This document shows, in pieces, positions 26,154 to 35,335 of a DNA stretch of 64,000 nt. This DNA comes from CAYYWP01 sp050176585 (GTDB lineage Bacteria; Desulfobacterota; Binatia; HRBIN30; CADEER01): assembly GCA_050176585.1 (NCBI GenBank), contig JBFXHX010000002.1:137605-201604 (forward strand), written 5' to 3'. A model generated the notes under the pieces. That model saw only the letters and a program-made list of their open reading frames with translations, did not search any database and was not told the origin of the DNA. A program made the position numbers and the translations under genes. Numbering within the stretch: the first letter of the stretch is position 1; each line of letters starts with the position of its first letter.

Positions 26154-27308
26154 TCAGGATTTCGCCGCGCTCGGCACGCGCCAGGTACCCAGCGCGAGCA
26201 GCGGTATTGCCAGCAGCGGCATGAAAGCGGCCATTCGGAACATTGGGCGATAGCCGAGCGCCTCGGCGACGAAGCCGAACAGAAACGCGCTCGCGGCGAT
26301 GCCGAGGTTGAATGCCCCGTTGAAGAGTGCTTGCGAACGCCCGAGCTGCGCCTCGCCGGCCAGGTCGACGACGAGCGCGTGCAGGGTCGGATAGGTGATC
26401 CCCTGCGCGAGGCCGAACACGGCCGCGGCGGCCAACAGCGAGGGCATGCCGCCCACCGAGCCGAAGCAGAAGATCGCCGCCGCCAATACCACCAGCGCAG
26501 GCACCACGACCGTCAGCCGGCCGAAGGCGTCGGAGATACCGGCGCCGATCAGCCGCGACAGCACCGCCGACCCCGCGAACGCGGCGGAGAACAATCCGAT
26601 GCGGCCAAACGCCTCGCCGGTGATGAACGTCGGCATGAACGTCACAACCGCTCCGAAGCCGAGGCCCAGGAGCGCCATGACGACGGCCAACACCCAATGT
26701 GCCGTATGAAGGCGCCGCTCCGCGGCCGTGGCCGTGCGCCGGCTCGCGACGTTCTCGTCGCGGAGCGGAATCGCCAGCGCGACCGACAGCAGCGCGGTGA
26801 ACGCGCTCCCCGCGAACAGCGCGGAGAACCCGTAGCGGCGCACGAGCTCCTCGCCGATGCCCGCGGCGACGGCATTGGTGATCATCGTTGACGCACCGAA
26901 CAGGCCGAGCGCCTGGGCGCGGCGCCGCGGAGGTGCGAACTCGGCTGCCAACGTGGTCGTCGCCGTGAAGCCGGCGGAGAAACTGAAACCCTGCAGAACG
27001 CGCAGCGCATACATGGGCCCGCCGAGCGCGTCGATGAGCTGAAAGCCGAAGGAGCAGAGCGCGAATCCCAAGATCCCGCCGATGAGGAACGCGCGGCGGC
27101 CCCACCGATCGATGGTCATGCCGACGATGGGCAGCGCGACGATCGAGGCCAGCCCCGCGGTACCCATCACGGCCCCGATCACCGCTTCGCCCGCGCCGAG
27201 TTCGCGCAGATGCAGCGGCAGCAGGAAGTACGCGGTGAAACTCAGGAAGAAGAAGAAATTCACCAGCGTGATGCGCAGAAAGCGGCCGCTGAGCACGCGA
27301 TCCGACAT
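26154..27308 (-). CDS. MFS transporter (paralogue B)
   Basis: 384 aa, twelve predicted helices. It begins MSDRVLSGRFLRITLVNFFF and has GMTIDRWGRRAFL between helices 2 and 3. It aligns without large gaps to the MFS protein at 23345-24514 (MSDRLLSAPFLRVTLANLFL). ATG 27308 was chosen because both paralogues start at the same motif; upstream in-frame sequence to 27347 is not conserved. The substrate is unknown. Confidence 0.88.
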   Translation of the reverse strand: MSDRVLSGRFLRITLVNFFFFLSFTAYFLLPLHLRELGAGEAVIGAVMGTAGLASIVALPIVGMTIDRWGRRAFLIGGILGFALCSFGFQLIDALGGPMYALRVLQGFSFSAGFTATTTLAAEFAPPRRRAQALGLFGASTMITNAVAAGIGEELVRRYGFSALFAGSAFTALLSVALAIPLRDENVASRRTATAAERRLHTAHWVLAVVMALLGLGFGAVVTFMPTFITGEAFGRIGLFSAAFAGSAVLSRLIGAGISDAFGRLTVVVPALVVLAAAIFCFGSVGGMPSLLAAAAVFGLAQGITYPTLHALVVDLAGEAQLGRSQALFNGAFNLGIAASAFLFGFVAEALGYRPMFRMAAFMPLLAIPLLALGTWRVPSAAKS

Positions 27309-27398
27309 GCCGATCGCCGGCCCTATCCGAATGCGCCGGATCGGCACAAGTGGCCCGCGCCACCCCGGCGCGGCGGCACCGCCGGCCCCGCGCGCCGC

Positions 27399-28604
27399 TC
27401 AACGACGCCGGCGGCGCGGCTCGCCGAACGGCGCTCCCCGGCGCACCATCGCGCCGCCGAACCGGTCGTGCAGCGCGTCGAGCGCGCGGGCGACGCGGCG
27501 ATCGCGCTCGCCGGCGCGGTCGAACAACGGCAACTGACGCTCGCCGTCGACGAGCGAGACGGAGACGCCGACGAGTCGGATCGGCTGGTGGGTCGTATCC
27601 GCTCGTGCGAGCAACTGCCGCGCCGCCGGCCAGATCGCCTCCGTCGTGTCCGCCGGCTGCGGCAGCGCCACCTGTCGCGTCACGGTGGTGAAATTTGCGC
27701 TGCGCAACTTCACGTGCACCGTATGCCCGAGAGAGCCAGCGCGGCGCAGCCGGTGCGCGACCTCTTCCACCAACTGCAGCAGCGCGTTGCCCACCGCGGC
27801 GCGATCGCGCACGTCCTCGTCGAACGTGATCTCGCGCGCGATCGACTTGCGCCGATGGTCGGGCACGACCTGGCGCGCGTCCTCGCCGCGCGCCAGGGCT
27901 CGGAAGTGTTCGCCGAGCGACTCGCCAAACGCGGCCATCAACTGCTCCGGCGCGGCGCGCGCCACCGCGCCGATGGTGGTGAAGCCCAGCCGGTGAAAGG
28001 CGGCGACCGTCTTCGGCCCGACCCCCCACAAGCGCTGCACTGGGAGATCGGCGAGGAAGCTCGTGATGTCGGCGGCGTTCACTGCGACGAGGCCGTCCGG
28101 CTTGCGCAGGTCGGAGGCGATCTTCGCCACGAACTTGTTCGGCGCGACCCCGATCGATGCGGTCAGGCGCTCCTCCGCGCGCACGTCGGTCTTGATCCGG
28201 CCCGCGATCTCGACGCCATCGCCGAACAGCGCGCGGCTGCCGGTCACGTCGAGGAACGCCTCATCGATGCTGAGCGGCTCGACGAGATCCGTGTAGCGGG
28301 CGAGGATGTCCATGAAGCGCCGCGACACCTCCGCGTAGAGCGCCATCCGGGGCCGCAGAAATACGGCATTGGGACAGCGCCGGTACGCTTCCGAGATTGG
28401 CATCGCCGAGTGAATGCCGAACAAGCGGGCTTCGTAGCTCGCCGCCGACACCACACCGCGGCCGCTGCCGCGGCGCGGGTCGGCGCCGACCACCACCGGG
28501 CGGCCGGCGAGCGCCGGATTCTCGCGCACCTCCACAGCGGCGTAGAAGGCGTCGAGATCGGCGTGCAAGATCGTACGCGTCTGCTGGCGCGCGTCGGCGA
28601 CCAT
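27399..28604 (-). CDS. dinB: DNA polymerase IV (Y-family, DinB)
   Basis: 401 aa translesion polymerase. Palm motifs are intact: HADLDAFYAAVE with the first metal Asp, SYEARLFGIHSAMP, and LSIDEAFLDVTG with the SIDE catalytic pair. The helix-hairpin-helix LWGVGPKTVAAFHRLG and a little-finger domain follow. Near the C-terminus QLPLF (in GERQLPLFD) fits a beta-clamp binding peptide. It bypasses damaged bases at the cost of accuracy. Divergent from the AsmA-like gene. Confidence 0.96.
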   Translation of the reverse strand: MVADARQQTRTILHADLDAFYAAVEVRENPALAGRPVVVGADPRRGSGRGVVSAASYEARLFGIHSAMPISEAYRRCPNAVFLRPRMALYAEVSRRFMDILARYTDLVEPLSIDEAFLDVTGSRALFGDGVEIAGRIKTDVRAEERLTASIGVAPNKFVAKIASDLRKPDGLVAVNAADITSFLADLPVQRLWGVGPKTVAAFHRLGFTTIGAVARAAPEQLMAAFGESLGEHFRALARGEDARQVVPDHRRKSIAREITFDEDVRDRAAVGNALLQLVEEVAHRLRRAGSLGHTVHVKLRSANFTTVTRQVALPQPADTTEAIWPAARQLLARADTTHQPIRLVGVSVSLVDGERQLPLFDRAGERDRRVARALDALHDRFGGAMVRRGAPFGEPRRRRR

Positions 28605-28728
28605 GTCGGCGCATCTTTGACCGCGGCCGACGCTGTGGTCTAGTGCCGGTCATGTCCGCTCGCTTCGCTCGCGCCGGGCGCACCCCTGCGATGTCGGCTG
28701 TCGCGGCGGCACCGGGGCCCGACCATCC

Positions 28729-30729
28729 ATGTGGCGCTGGCTGGTAGGCGTAGCGGTTGTCCTCCTGGTCGCCGCCGGCGTCACATTCGTGGCCGGTTCG
28801 CGGCTCGATGCATATCTCGATGCGCACCGCGAGGCGTTCGCCGCGCGCGCCAGCGCCGAGCTCGGTAGGACGGTGCAGTTCGGCGCGCTCGAGGTCTCGC
28901 TGCGCGGCGGTTTGAGCGCCCGGATGACCGACCTCCGGATTGCCGAGGATCCGCGGTACGGCACCGGGGATTTCATCCACGCGAACGAGGCGCGAGTCGA
29001 GCTGTCGCTCTTCCCGGCATTGCTCGGCACCTACCATGTGCGGCGGATCGTCTTGGATGGCATCTCCGCAGTGCTGATCCGCGATCCGGCGGGTTGGAAC
29101 GTCGGCTCGCTGCTCGCGCGGGCGCTGCCGGCTCGGCGGGATGCCGAACCGGTTCCGGCGAACCGCGTCGCAGGGATTGCCGCGCCGGCCCGGTTGGCGA
29201 CGATCGCAGCGCTGGTAATCCGCAACGGCCGCGTGCAGATGATCGATCGCGCTCAGCAGCCGCCGCGTGTGTTCGAGGTCCGCGAGCTGACCGCGACAGC
29301 GCGGGAGCTCCGCCGCGACAGCGGCGAGGTCACGATGGCGGCAGCGGTGTTCGGCAGCACGAGCGCGAACGTGCACATCTCCGGCCGCCTGAAGCCCGGC
29401 GACCCTCCGCTCGCCGATGTCGCCGTGCAGTGGGCGCCAGTACCGATCTCCGAGCTGCAGCCGTACCTCCCGCAGCTGGCGGAACGGAAAGTGCGCGCAC
29501 TGGTGGGCGGCGACCTGCGCTTGCACGGCGCCATTCACGACGCGTCCCGGAGCTCGTCGGCTGACGCCGGCCTCCGCGACGTAGCGCTCGTCACCACAGC
29601 GTTAACCGTGCTGCGCGAGCTCTCCGGGACGCTGCGTTTCACCGAAGCGGCGGTCGAGCTGACCGGCGCGCTCGCGGAGGTGGGCGGAGAAGCGTCGCTG
29701 TCGTTCCACTGTCGCGGCGCGGCACCCGGCGACCCGGCGCTCGATTGCGATGTCGCCGCGGATGCTCTGCCGCTGGCGCGATTCGGTCTCGGCCGTTCTC
29801 GCGACGAGCTGCGCGGCGTCACGGCGCGCGCGCAACTGCGAGCGCCGGAGGCGACACCAGCGGTCCACGCCGAGCTGCGCATCGCGGCCGGCCAGGTGAA
29901 CGGCGCGCCGTTTCGCGACCTCTCCGCGGTGGCGCGCGCACAGCGCGGCACTTGCGTGATCGAGACGTTCAACGCGCACGCCTTCGACGGCAGCGTGAGC
30001 GGCGAGGCGACCTGCAGCGTTCCCGACAGCGGTGTTTCCGCGTGCGACATCCATGCGGTCGCCGCCGGCGTGCAAGTGGGCCCATTGGTCGCCAGTGTGC
30101 GCCCCGGCGAGGATCACGTGAGCGGCCGCTTGGATGCCGATCTCCACCTGTCCGCTAGCGGGCGCGACGAACGCAGCTGGCGCGAAACCCTGCGCGGCAA
30201 TGGATCGGTGCGCGTGCAACAGGGCGCGCTTAAACGCGTCAACCTGGCCAGAGTGTTGCTCGGCCAACTGGACGGTGCCGCCGTGCTGTTCGGCGGCGAC
30301 GACAAAACGACCGTCTTCGAACAGCTCAGCGCGAGCATACGCATCGAAGCAGAAGAAATCCGCAGCCCGGACGTGCGCATGACCGCGGCCGATTTCACGG
30401 TCGATGCGCACGGCAGCGCGGCGTTCTCCGGCCGCCTCGCTTTCGACGGCGTGCTCACCACCTCTCCCGCGCTCGGGAGCTCGCTGTTGCGGAGCGTTCC
30501 CGTGCTCGGACGGCTCTCCCACAGCGCGGGCGGCGCGGTCGCAATCCCTTTCCAACTGCGCGGCACGTTCGAGAATCCGCGAGTCCTACCCGACTCGACG
30601 GCGATCGCGCGCAGCGTCGGGCGCGGCGCGGCATCCGCGATCGAGGCCTTGTTTAAAGCCGCCGATCGGAGCCGCGGGAAAGGCGAAAAGAGCCTCCGCG
30701 ACGGGCTCGATCGACTGCTGGGGCGGTGA
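28729..30729 (+). CDS. AsmA-family protein
   Basis: 666 aa. One N-terminal membrane helix (WLVGVAVVLLVAAGVTFVAG, residues 4-23) is followed by ASAELGRTVQFGALEVSLRGG, the usual AsmA start, then long repetitive beta-rich sequence. The C-terminal AsmA_2-like portion includes NGSVRVQQGALKRVNLARVL and a late LRGTFENPRVLPD motif. AsmA-like proteins span the periplasm and are linked to phospholipid transport to the outer membrane. ATG 28729; the Shine-Dalgarno is not obvious. No partner gene is adjacent. Confidence 0.87.
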   Translation: MWRWLVGVAVVLLVAAGVTFVAGSRLDAYLDAHREAFAARASAELGRTVQFGALEVSLRGGLSARMTDLRIAEDPRYGTGDFIHANEARVELSLFPALLGTYHVRRIVLDGISAVLIRDPAGWNVGSLLARALPARRDAEPVPANRVAGIAAPARLATIAALVIRNGRVQMIDRAQQPPRVFEVRELTATARELRRDSGEVTMAAAVFGSTSANVHISGRLKPGDPPLADVAVQWAPVPISELQPYLPQLAERKVRALVGGDLRLHGAIHDASRSSSADAGLRDVALVTTALTVLRELSGTLRFTEAAVELTGALAEVGGEASLSFHCRGAAPGDPALDCDVAADALPLARFGLGRSRDELRGVTARAQLRAPEATPAVHAELRIAAGQVNGAPFRDLSAVARAQRGTCVIETFNAHAFDGSVSGEATCSVPDSGVSACDIHAVAAGVQVGPLVASVRPGEDHVSGRLDADLHLSASGRDERSWRETLRGNGSVRVQQGALKRVNLARVLLGQLDGAAVLFGGDDKTTVFEQLSASIRIEAEEIRSPDVRMTAADFTVDAHGSAAFSGRLAFDGVLTTSPALGSSLLRSVPVLGRLSHSAGGAVAIPFQLRGTFENPRVLPDSTAIARSVGRGAASAIEALFKAADRSRGKGEKSLRDGLDRLLGR

Positions 30730-31013
30730 TCGCGCCGCCCAACAGCAACCAGCCTGACAGCCAGCACCCTGTTCCCGCACGCTGCCGTTCCACTGCAGCG
30801 GAGCAAGTACGGCCAGCGCAGCCAAGGCGACTTCGCACACGCATAACGTACCCCGAACCGCCCTCGCCGACGACCCGCACGTTGGGAGCCGGCACGGTGT
30901 ACATACGCAGCAATGCGCACCGCCGATACCCGCCGCCGGCCGGTATCGGCGCAACCGCGGCCGTGCGGGCGCCGGTCACAGCATCTCGAGTGCCGACGGT
31001 GCTCTGACGGTGC
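30730..31013. other. Intergenic stretch without a supported gene
   Basis: It lies between the AsmA-like gene and the terminator of the OmpA-family gene (convergent). Short frames on both strands have no family similarity. No A/T-rich promoter or T-tract terminator for the plus-strand gene was found. Confidence 0.5.
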
Positions 31014-31053
31014 AGAAAGAAAAAAGGGGCGAGACGCGTAGCGCCTCGCCCCC
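31014..31053 (-). terminator. Rho-independent terminator of the OmpA-family gene
   Basis: On the minus strand GGGGCGAG (complement of 31045-31052) pairs with CTCGCCCC (complement of 31026-31033), and the stem can extend inward to about 14 bp with one G-U pair and a TAC loop. It is followed by TTTTTTCTTTC (complement of 31015-31025). It lies 24 nt past the stop codon. This is the clearest intrinsic terminator in the window. Confidence 0.93.
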
Positions 31054-31076
31054 GGTCCGATCGATAATAGTGGTGG

Positions 31077-32096
31077 TTATTGATTGGTGACGACCAGCTC
31101 GGTGCGGCGGTTTTGTGCGCGGCCCTCGGGGGTCGCGTTGCTGGCGACTGGATTGGACTCGCCGAACCCGCGCGTGGTGATACGGGAAGCCGGGATGCCG
31201 CACTTGATCAACCACTCGCGCACCGCGTTCGCGCGGCGCCGCGACAGCCCGAGGTTGTACTGCTCGGTGCCGATGCTGTCCGTGTAGCCGTCCGCCGACA
31301 CGTTGATGGTCGACTCTTCCTTCAACGTCTCGCAGGCCTGCTCGAGGATGGGCACCGCGTCCGGGCGGATGTTCGACTTGTCGAAGTCGAAGTTCACGCC
31401 GCGGAGGATGATCTTCCTCTTCGTGGGCGGCGGAGGAGGCGGCGGGGGAGCCGCTGCGGGTGCAGCCGGAGCGGGAGGCGGAGGCGCCAGCGGCGCCTGC
31501 TGCCAGGTCACACCGAGACCGGCGGTGATGTAACGAACGTCACCGACCCCGTGTACGCGCTGATAGAAGCGATTCCAACGCGCGAAGATCCCCAGCATCA
31601 ATTGATCGCTGAGTGAATAGTTCAGCCCGCCACCGGTGGACATACCCCACGAGGTATCGGTGATTGCCGAGGGGCTCTGCAGTCCGGACAGACCGCCGCC
31701 TTGCCACGTCCCATACGCTTCAAACGGGCCATACGGGAACGAGATGCGGGGGCCGGCATGGTAGCCGATGGCGACCGTATCGTCATCGCCCACGCCACGC
31801 ACGCAGCCGGTGCAGCGGTCTTCCGGTCCGTAGATGACCTGTGCCTGCGCCATCAAGCCGAGATTAAAGCGCTTGTCGCGGTCTTGATAGAACTTGTAAC
31901 CGAAGAACGGTGCAATGACACCGCCGGTTGCTACATAGCGGTTCATTGCATTCAGCGGTTGCATGACACCCGCGTCCACGCCGGCGAACCAACGCCCCGG
32001 TGTCACGGCCTTCTGTGCCGATGCGATTTGCGGCACCAGTGCGATCGTCGCTGCTAGGACACTACCGGTCGCCAGCTTGCTCAAGGTTGTTCTCAT
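31077..32096 (-). CDS. OmpA-family outer-membrane protein (OprF-like)
   Basis: 339 aa. Signal peptide 1-27 (ATIALVPQIASAQ), then an eight-stranded-type barrel with pairs of Cys (RCTGCV). A proline-rich linker (PPPPAPAAPAAAPPPPPPPP) leads to the C-terminal OmpA peptidoglycan-binding domain: VNFDFDKSNIRPDAVPIL, ADGYTDSIGTEQYNLGLSRR and TRGFGESNPVASNATPEGRA, with the diaminopimelate-binding Asp and Arg. It anchors the outer membrane to the cell wall and may act as a slow porin. A strong AGGAGGT precedes ATG 32096. The promoter region has a perfect TTGACA, and a strong terminator follows, as expected for an abundant single-gene transcript. Confidence 0.94.
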   Translation of the reverse strand: MRTTLSKLATGSVLAATIALVPQIASAQKAVTPGRWFAGVDAGVMQPLNAMNRYVATGGVIAPFFGYKFYQDRDKRFNLGLMAQAQVIYGPEDRCTGCVRGVGDDDTVAIGYHAGPRISFPYGPFEAYGTWQGGGLSGLQSPSAITDTSWGMSTGGGLNYSLSDQLMLGIFARWNRFYQRVHGVGDVRYITAGLGVTWQQAPLAPPPPAPAAPAAAPPPPPPPPTKRKIILRGVNFDFDKSNIRPDAVPILEQACETLKEESTINVSADGYTDSIGTEQYNLGLSRRRANAVREWLIKCGIPASRITTRGFGESNPVASNATPEGRAQNRRTELVVTNQ

Positions 32097-32177
32097 CAAT
32101 GCCACCTCCTCCGCAAAACGAAACCGGTTCTTCAGCTCAAATGACAACGTTTTCGCGTTTGCCACACTGAGCCCAAA

Positions 32178-32211
32178 TGTCAAGCTGGCCAAACCATAAG
32201 TTTTTGGTTTG
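32178..32211 (-). promoter_or_regulatory. OmpA-family gene promoter region with TTGACA and inverted repeat
   Basis: TTGACA on the minus strand (complement of 32178-32183) lies about 82 nt before the start codon, but the -10 box 16-17 nt later is poor. Just upstream, CAAACCA (32190-32196) and TGGTTTG (32205-32211) form a 7-bp inverted repeat with an A/T-rich centre, a possible regulator site or UP-like region. The stretch is clearly richer in A/T than its surroundings. Confidence 0.45.
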
Positions 32212-32293
32212 ACGGCTTAGCATTGGCTACTAACACATTTCATCGCCGGACCAGACGGTGACACATGAACGGCAAAGCCGCAATCTGCCGGGT

Positions 32294-32893
32294 TCACATT
32301 TCGCGCCGGCCCTCGAGCGCTTTACCGAGCGTCGCCAGATCGGCGTACTCAACATCGCCGCCCATGGGTAGGCCGTGCGCGATCCGCGTGACGCGAACCC
32401 CGAGCGGTTTGATCAGACGCGCGAGATATAACGCAGTAGCTTCACCTTCAGTGGTCGGATTTGTGGCGATGATCACCTCGCGCAGCTCGCCCGCGCCGAG
32501 CCGGCGGAGCAGCGGAGCGATGTGCAGATCATCCGGGCCGATGCCCTCGAGCGGCGCGAGAGTTCCGCCGAGCACGTGATATCGACCGCGAAATCCGCCC
32601 GAGCGTTCCACCGCGGCGAGATCGGCTGATTCTTCCACGACGCACAGCACGTCAGAGTGGCGCTGGGGATCGCCGCAGATCTCGCAGGGATCGCCGCCGG
32701 CGAGCGAGCAGCAAATCGAGCACGTATGCAGGTCCTCGCGCAGCGCCGTCAGCGCGCTGGCCAGCGCGTCGACATCCTGCCGTTCAGCTCGGCTCAGATG
32801 AAAGGCGAGACGCGTCGCGGTCTTTTCACCGATACCCGGAAGCTTCGTGAGCTCCTGAATCAAGCGCGCCAATGGCGCCGGTACGTTTGCCAT
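32294..32893 (-). CDS. recR: Recombination mediator protein RecR
   Basis: 199 aa, the standard length. N-terminal HhH region (LTKLPGIGEKTATRLAFHL), zinc finger with C58, C61, C70 and C73, then the Toprim domain (LCVVEESADLAAVERSGGF, ATNPTTEGEATALYL). It works with RecF/RecO to load RecA at gaps. ATG 32893 is preceded by a G-rich GGAGG tract; an upstream in-frame ATG (32914) would add seven unconserved residues. It forms the conserved dnaX-ybaB-recR operon with the two genes upstream. Confidence 0.97.
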   Translation of the reverse strand: MANVPAPLARLIQELTKLPGIGEKTATRLAFHLSRAERQDVDALASALTALREDLHTCSICCSLAGGDPCEICGDPQRHSDVLCVVEESADLAAVERSGGFRGRYHVLGGTLAPLEGIGPDDLHIAPLLRRLGAGELREVIIATNPTTEGEATALYLARLIKPLGVRVTRIAHGLPMGGDVEYADLATLGKALEGRREM

Positions 32894-32938
32894 CGCGGAG
32901 CCCCCCTCCTCCACCCCGCCCGTCGCGCGGCGAGCACG

Positions 32939-33259
32939 TCATTCCATGCCGGGGATTTTGAGCCCGCCGGTCAGCTTGCCCATCTCGTCAGCCATGGCCT
33001 GTTGCGCCGCGCGCAGGCCTTGATTCACCGCGACCACCAACAAATCCTGCACCATCTCGAGATCGCCGCTTTGCAGCAGCGAGGGCTCGATCTGCAGCCG
33101 CAGGAGCTCCAAGCGGCCGTTCACGGTGACTTTGACCATGCCGCCCCCTGCTGAGGCTTCCACCGTGCGTTGCGCCGCTTCTTCTTGCACTTGCTGCAAG
33201 CGCTCCTGCAGCTGCTGCGCTTGCTTGAACAGATCGCCGAGACCTGGGGTCTTGCTCAT
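32939..33259 (-). CDS. ybaB: YbaB/EbfC family nucleoid-associated protein
   Basis: 106 aa. N-terminal coiled-coil helix (LFKQAQQLQERLQQVQEEAAQ), then VEASAGGGMVKVTVNGRLELLRLQIEP, the family core. It binds DNA as a homodimer. Its ATG overlaps the dnaX stop by 4 nt (33256-33259), indicating translational coupling, and recR follows 45 nt later. Confidence 0.95.
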   Translation of the reverse strand: MSKTPGLGDLFKQAQQLQERLQQVQEEAAQRTVEASAGGGMVKVTVNGRLELLRLQIEPSLLQSGDLEMVQDLLVVAVNQGLRAAQQAMADEMGKLTGGLKIPGME

Positions 33260-34935
33260 TTCTCCTCCTGCCGTCGCCCGCGGCGCTCGCGCACCTCCGC
33301 CACCTCGCCGCCGAGAATCTCAACCGCCGCTTTGACGGCGGGATTCTGGAGCGCCGCGCTCGTGAGCTCGGCCGAGCTCCGCTTGGCCGGCTCGGCCGCC
33401 GCTGTGTTCGCCGCGTCCGCCGCTTGCAACTGGATGCGCATCGGGCGCCCGAAGAAGCGCGCCGCTAGCTCCTCCACTTGCGCCTGATGGTCGCGCCGCG
33501 AGAGGTAATCGAAGCGAAAGCCGCGCGGCGCCGCCACCACCACGGCCGTGCCGTCGAGGTCCACCAAGGCGCATTTTGCCAGATGATCGCCGAGTGTCGG
33601 GCGTTCCTCGTTGGCAAAAGCGACGAAGCGCTGCCACTCGCTCGGCGTGGGCGCGCCACCCGCGGCCACGATCTCGGCAACGGCGCGGCTCGCCGAGGTG
33701 GGGCTCGGCCCGCCGGTGGGACCCGAAGCGGGCGACGGCCGCGGGGCATCTGCTCCGCGCGTGGGGCTGGCCGGGCGCGACGCGCCCCCGGAGCGCAGCT
33801 GGCCCTCGAGGGCGGAGAGGCGATCGAGCAGCTCGTCGACCGGCAACAGCGCCGGCAGACTGGCGAGCTTCAGCAGCGCCATCTCCAGGATCAACTTTGG
33901 ATATGGCGCGCGCGCGGCTTCGTCATCGGTTGCAATGAGCACGCGAAAGGCGCGGTCGCAGTCGGCCGCGCTGATGCGGGCGCTCTGCTCGCGCAGCACG
34001 GCGAGCTCGGCATCCCCGAGCTCGGGCAGCAGCGCCCCCTGACTCACCTTCGCCACCGCGAGGTGCCGGAAGTGTTCGAGCAGGTCGCGGGTGAACCGGC
34101 GGACGTCACACCCGTGCTCGTAGGCCTGCGCGAGCGGTTCCAGCGCCCCCGCCGGATCGCGCGCGATGATCGCGTCGGCCACCGCGGCGATTGCCGCGCG
34201 GTCCGCCACTCCGAGCACGTGGAGGACCTCCTGATCGTCGACGGCGTCCGTGGCGCCGGCGAGCACCTGATCGAGCAGCGACTGGGCGTCGCGCATGCTC
34301 CCTTCGCCCTCGCGGGCCAGCGTGAAGAGCGCGCGGTCGCTGATCTGGATGCCGTCCGCGTCGGCGATACGGCGGAGCTGGGCCACCACGTCGCGCAGCG
34401 GGATGCGCCGGAAATCGTAGCGCTGGCACCGGGACTGAACGGTCGCCGGCAGCTTGTGGGGATCGGTAGTCGCGAAGATGAACTTCACGTGCGGCGGCGG
34501 CTCTTCGAGCGTCTTCAGCAGTGCGTTGAACGCGCTGTTCGACAGCATGTGCACTTCGTCGATGATGTACACTTTGTAGCGGCTCTTCGCGGCCTGATAG
34601 CGCACGTTCTCGATGATCTCGCGGACGTCGTCGACGCCGGTGTTCGACGCACCGTCGATCTCAAGGACGTCCACCGCGGACCCGGCCGTGATCTCCGTGC
34701 AGTTTGCACACGCGTTGCACGGCGTGGGCGTCAGCCCCTGGGCACAATTGAGCGCCTTCGCGAGGATGCGGGCGGCGGTGGTCTTGCCGACGCCGCGCAC
34801 GCCGGTGAACAAGAACGCGTGCGCGATGCGGCCGGAGCGGATCGCGTTGGTCAAGGTCCGCGAGACGTGCTCCTGGCCGACGAGATCCTCAAAGGCTTGC
34901 GGCCGCCAGCGGCGCGCAGAGACGAGATACGCCAT
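33256..34935 (-). CDS. dnaX: DNA polymerase III subunit gamma/tau
   Basis: 559 aa AAA+ clamp-loader subunit. Walker A is GVRGVGKT (45-52). The zinc module has exactly spaced C64-x8-C73-x2-C76-x2-C79. IIDEVHMLSNSAFNALLKTLEEPP is the Walker B/sensor region. A Pro/Ser-rich linker (about 395-430) separates the ATPase from a tau-like C-terminal domain (430-559) that would contact the polymerase core. No obvious slippery A-run for a gamma frameshift was noticed. The SRP RNA and a tRNA-Ser lie directly upstream on the same strand. Confidence 0.97.
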   Translation of the reverse strand: MAYLVSARRWRPQAFEDLVGQEHVSRTLTNAIRSGRIAHAFLFTGVRGVGKTTAARILAKALNCAQGLTPTPCNACANCTEITAGSAVDVLEIDGASNTGVDDVREIIENVRYQAAKSRYKVYIIDEVHMLSNSAFNALLKTLEEPPPHVKFIFATTDPHKLPATVQSRCQRYDFRRIPLRDVVAQLRRIADADGIQISDRALFTLAREGEGSMRDAQSLLDQVLAGATDAVDDQEVLHVLGVADRAAIAAVADAIIARDPAGALEPLAQAYEHGCDVRRFTRDLLEHFRHLAVAKVSQGALLPELGDAELAVLREQSARISAADCDRAFRVLIATDDEAARAPYPKLILEMALLKLASLPALLPVDELLDRLSALEGQLRSGGASRPASPTRGADAPRPSPASGPTGGPSPTSASRAVAEIVAAGGAPTPSEWQRFVAFANEERPTLGDHLAKCALVDLDGTAVVVAAPRGFRFDYLSRRDHQAQVEELAARFFGRPMRIQLQAADAANTAAAEPAKRSSAELTSAALQNPAVKAAVEILGGEVAEVRERRGRRQEEK

Positions 34936-34977
34936 AGCGCCGTCGTACCCTTTCCGGCCCCCGCGCGATGCGCACCA

Positions 34978-35083
34978 GTGATAGCTAGGCTTCCCCGCGG
35001 CACAGAGACTGAGTCGGTACCGCTGCTTCCTTCCGGACCTGACGGGGTTCGCGACGTTCTCTTGCGCGGGACCTAGCTATCAC
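34978..35083 (-). ncRNA. ffs: Signal recognition particle RNA (small 4.5S type)
   Basis: The minus strand carries the diagnostic apical core GTCAGGTCCGGAAGGAAGCA (complement of about 35024-35043). The ends form a terminal stem: GTGATAGCTAGG (34978-34989) with CCTAGCTATCAC (35072-35083) on the plus strand. Length about 100 nt, the small bacterial form without an Alu domain. It binds Ffh for co-translational targeting of membrane proteins. Location next to dnaX is common in bacteria. Confidence 0.95.
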
Positions 35084-35159
35084 TCGTGCGCACCCGCCGG
35101 CCGCACCTCTTTCGTAGCGGCCGGTCCCCGCAAGCGCAACCGACCCAGTTGCAGCAGAG

Positions 35160-35245
35160 CGGAGAGGGTGGGATTCGAACCCACGATACCTTTTGGGTAT
35201 ACGCGCTCTCCAGGCGCGCCCCTTCGACCACTCGGGCACCTCTCC
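35160..35245 (-). tRNA. tRNA-Ser (anticodon GGA)
   Basis: An 86-nt class II tRNA reading the minus strand. The acceptor stem GGAGAGG pairs with CCTCTCC, and the discriminator base is G as expected for serine. The anticodon loop is CTGGAGA with anticodon GGA, reading UCC/UCU. A long variable arm (TATACCCAAAAGGTAT) and the T-loop GGTTCGAATCC are clear. The CCA end is not encoded. Confidence 0.97.
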
Positions 35246-35335
35246 ATGCGCGGTGCACGGTGCACGGAACGACGGATGAGGTCAACACGCTGCGCGTTGA
35301 CCGCGCCGCGCGCGCGCACTACACGAGCGCGTCAC

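Noticed and set aside
25567..28029. 820-codon open frame on the minus strand across the MFS, DASS and polymerase IV genes
   Set aside because: It is in the wrong phase of three well-supported genes and has a random-looking Arg-rich composition.
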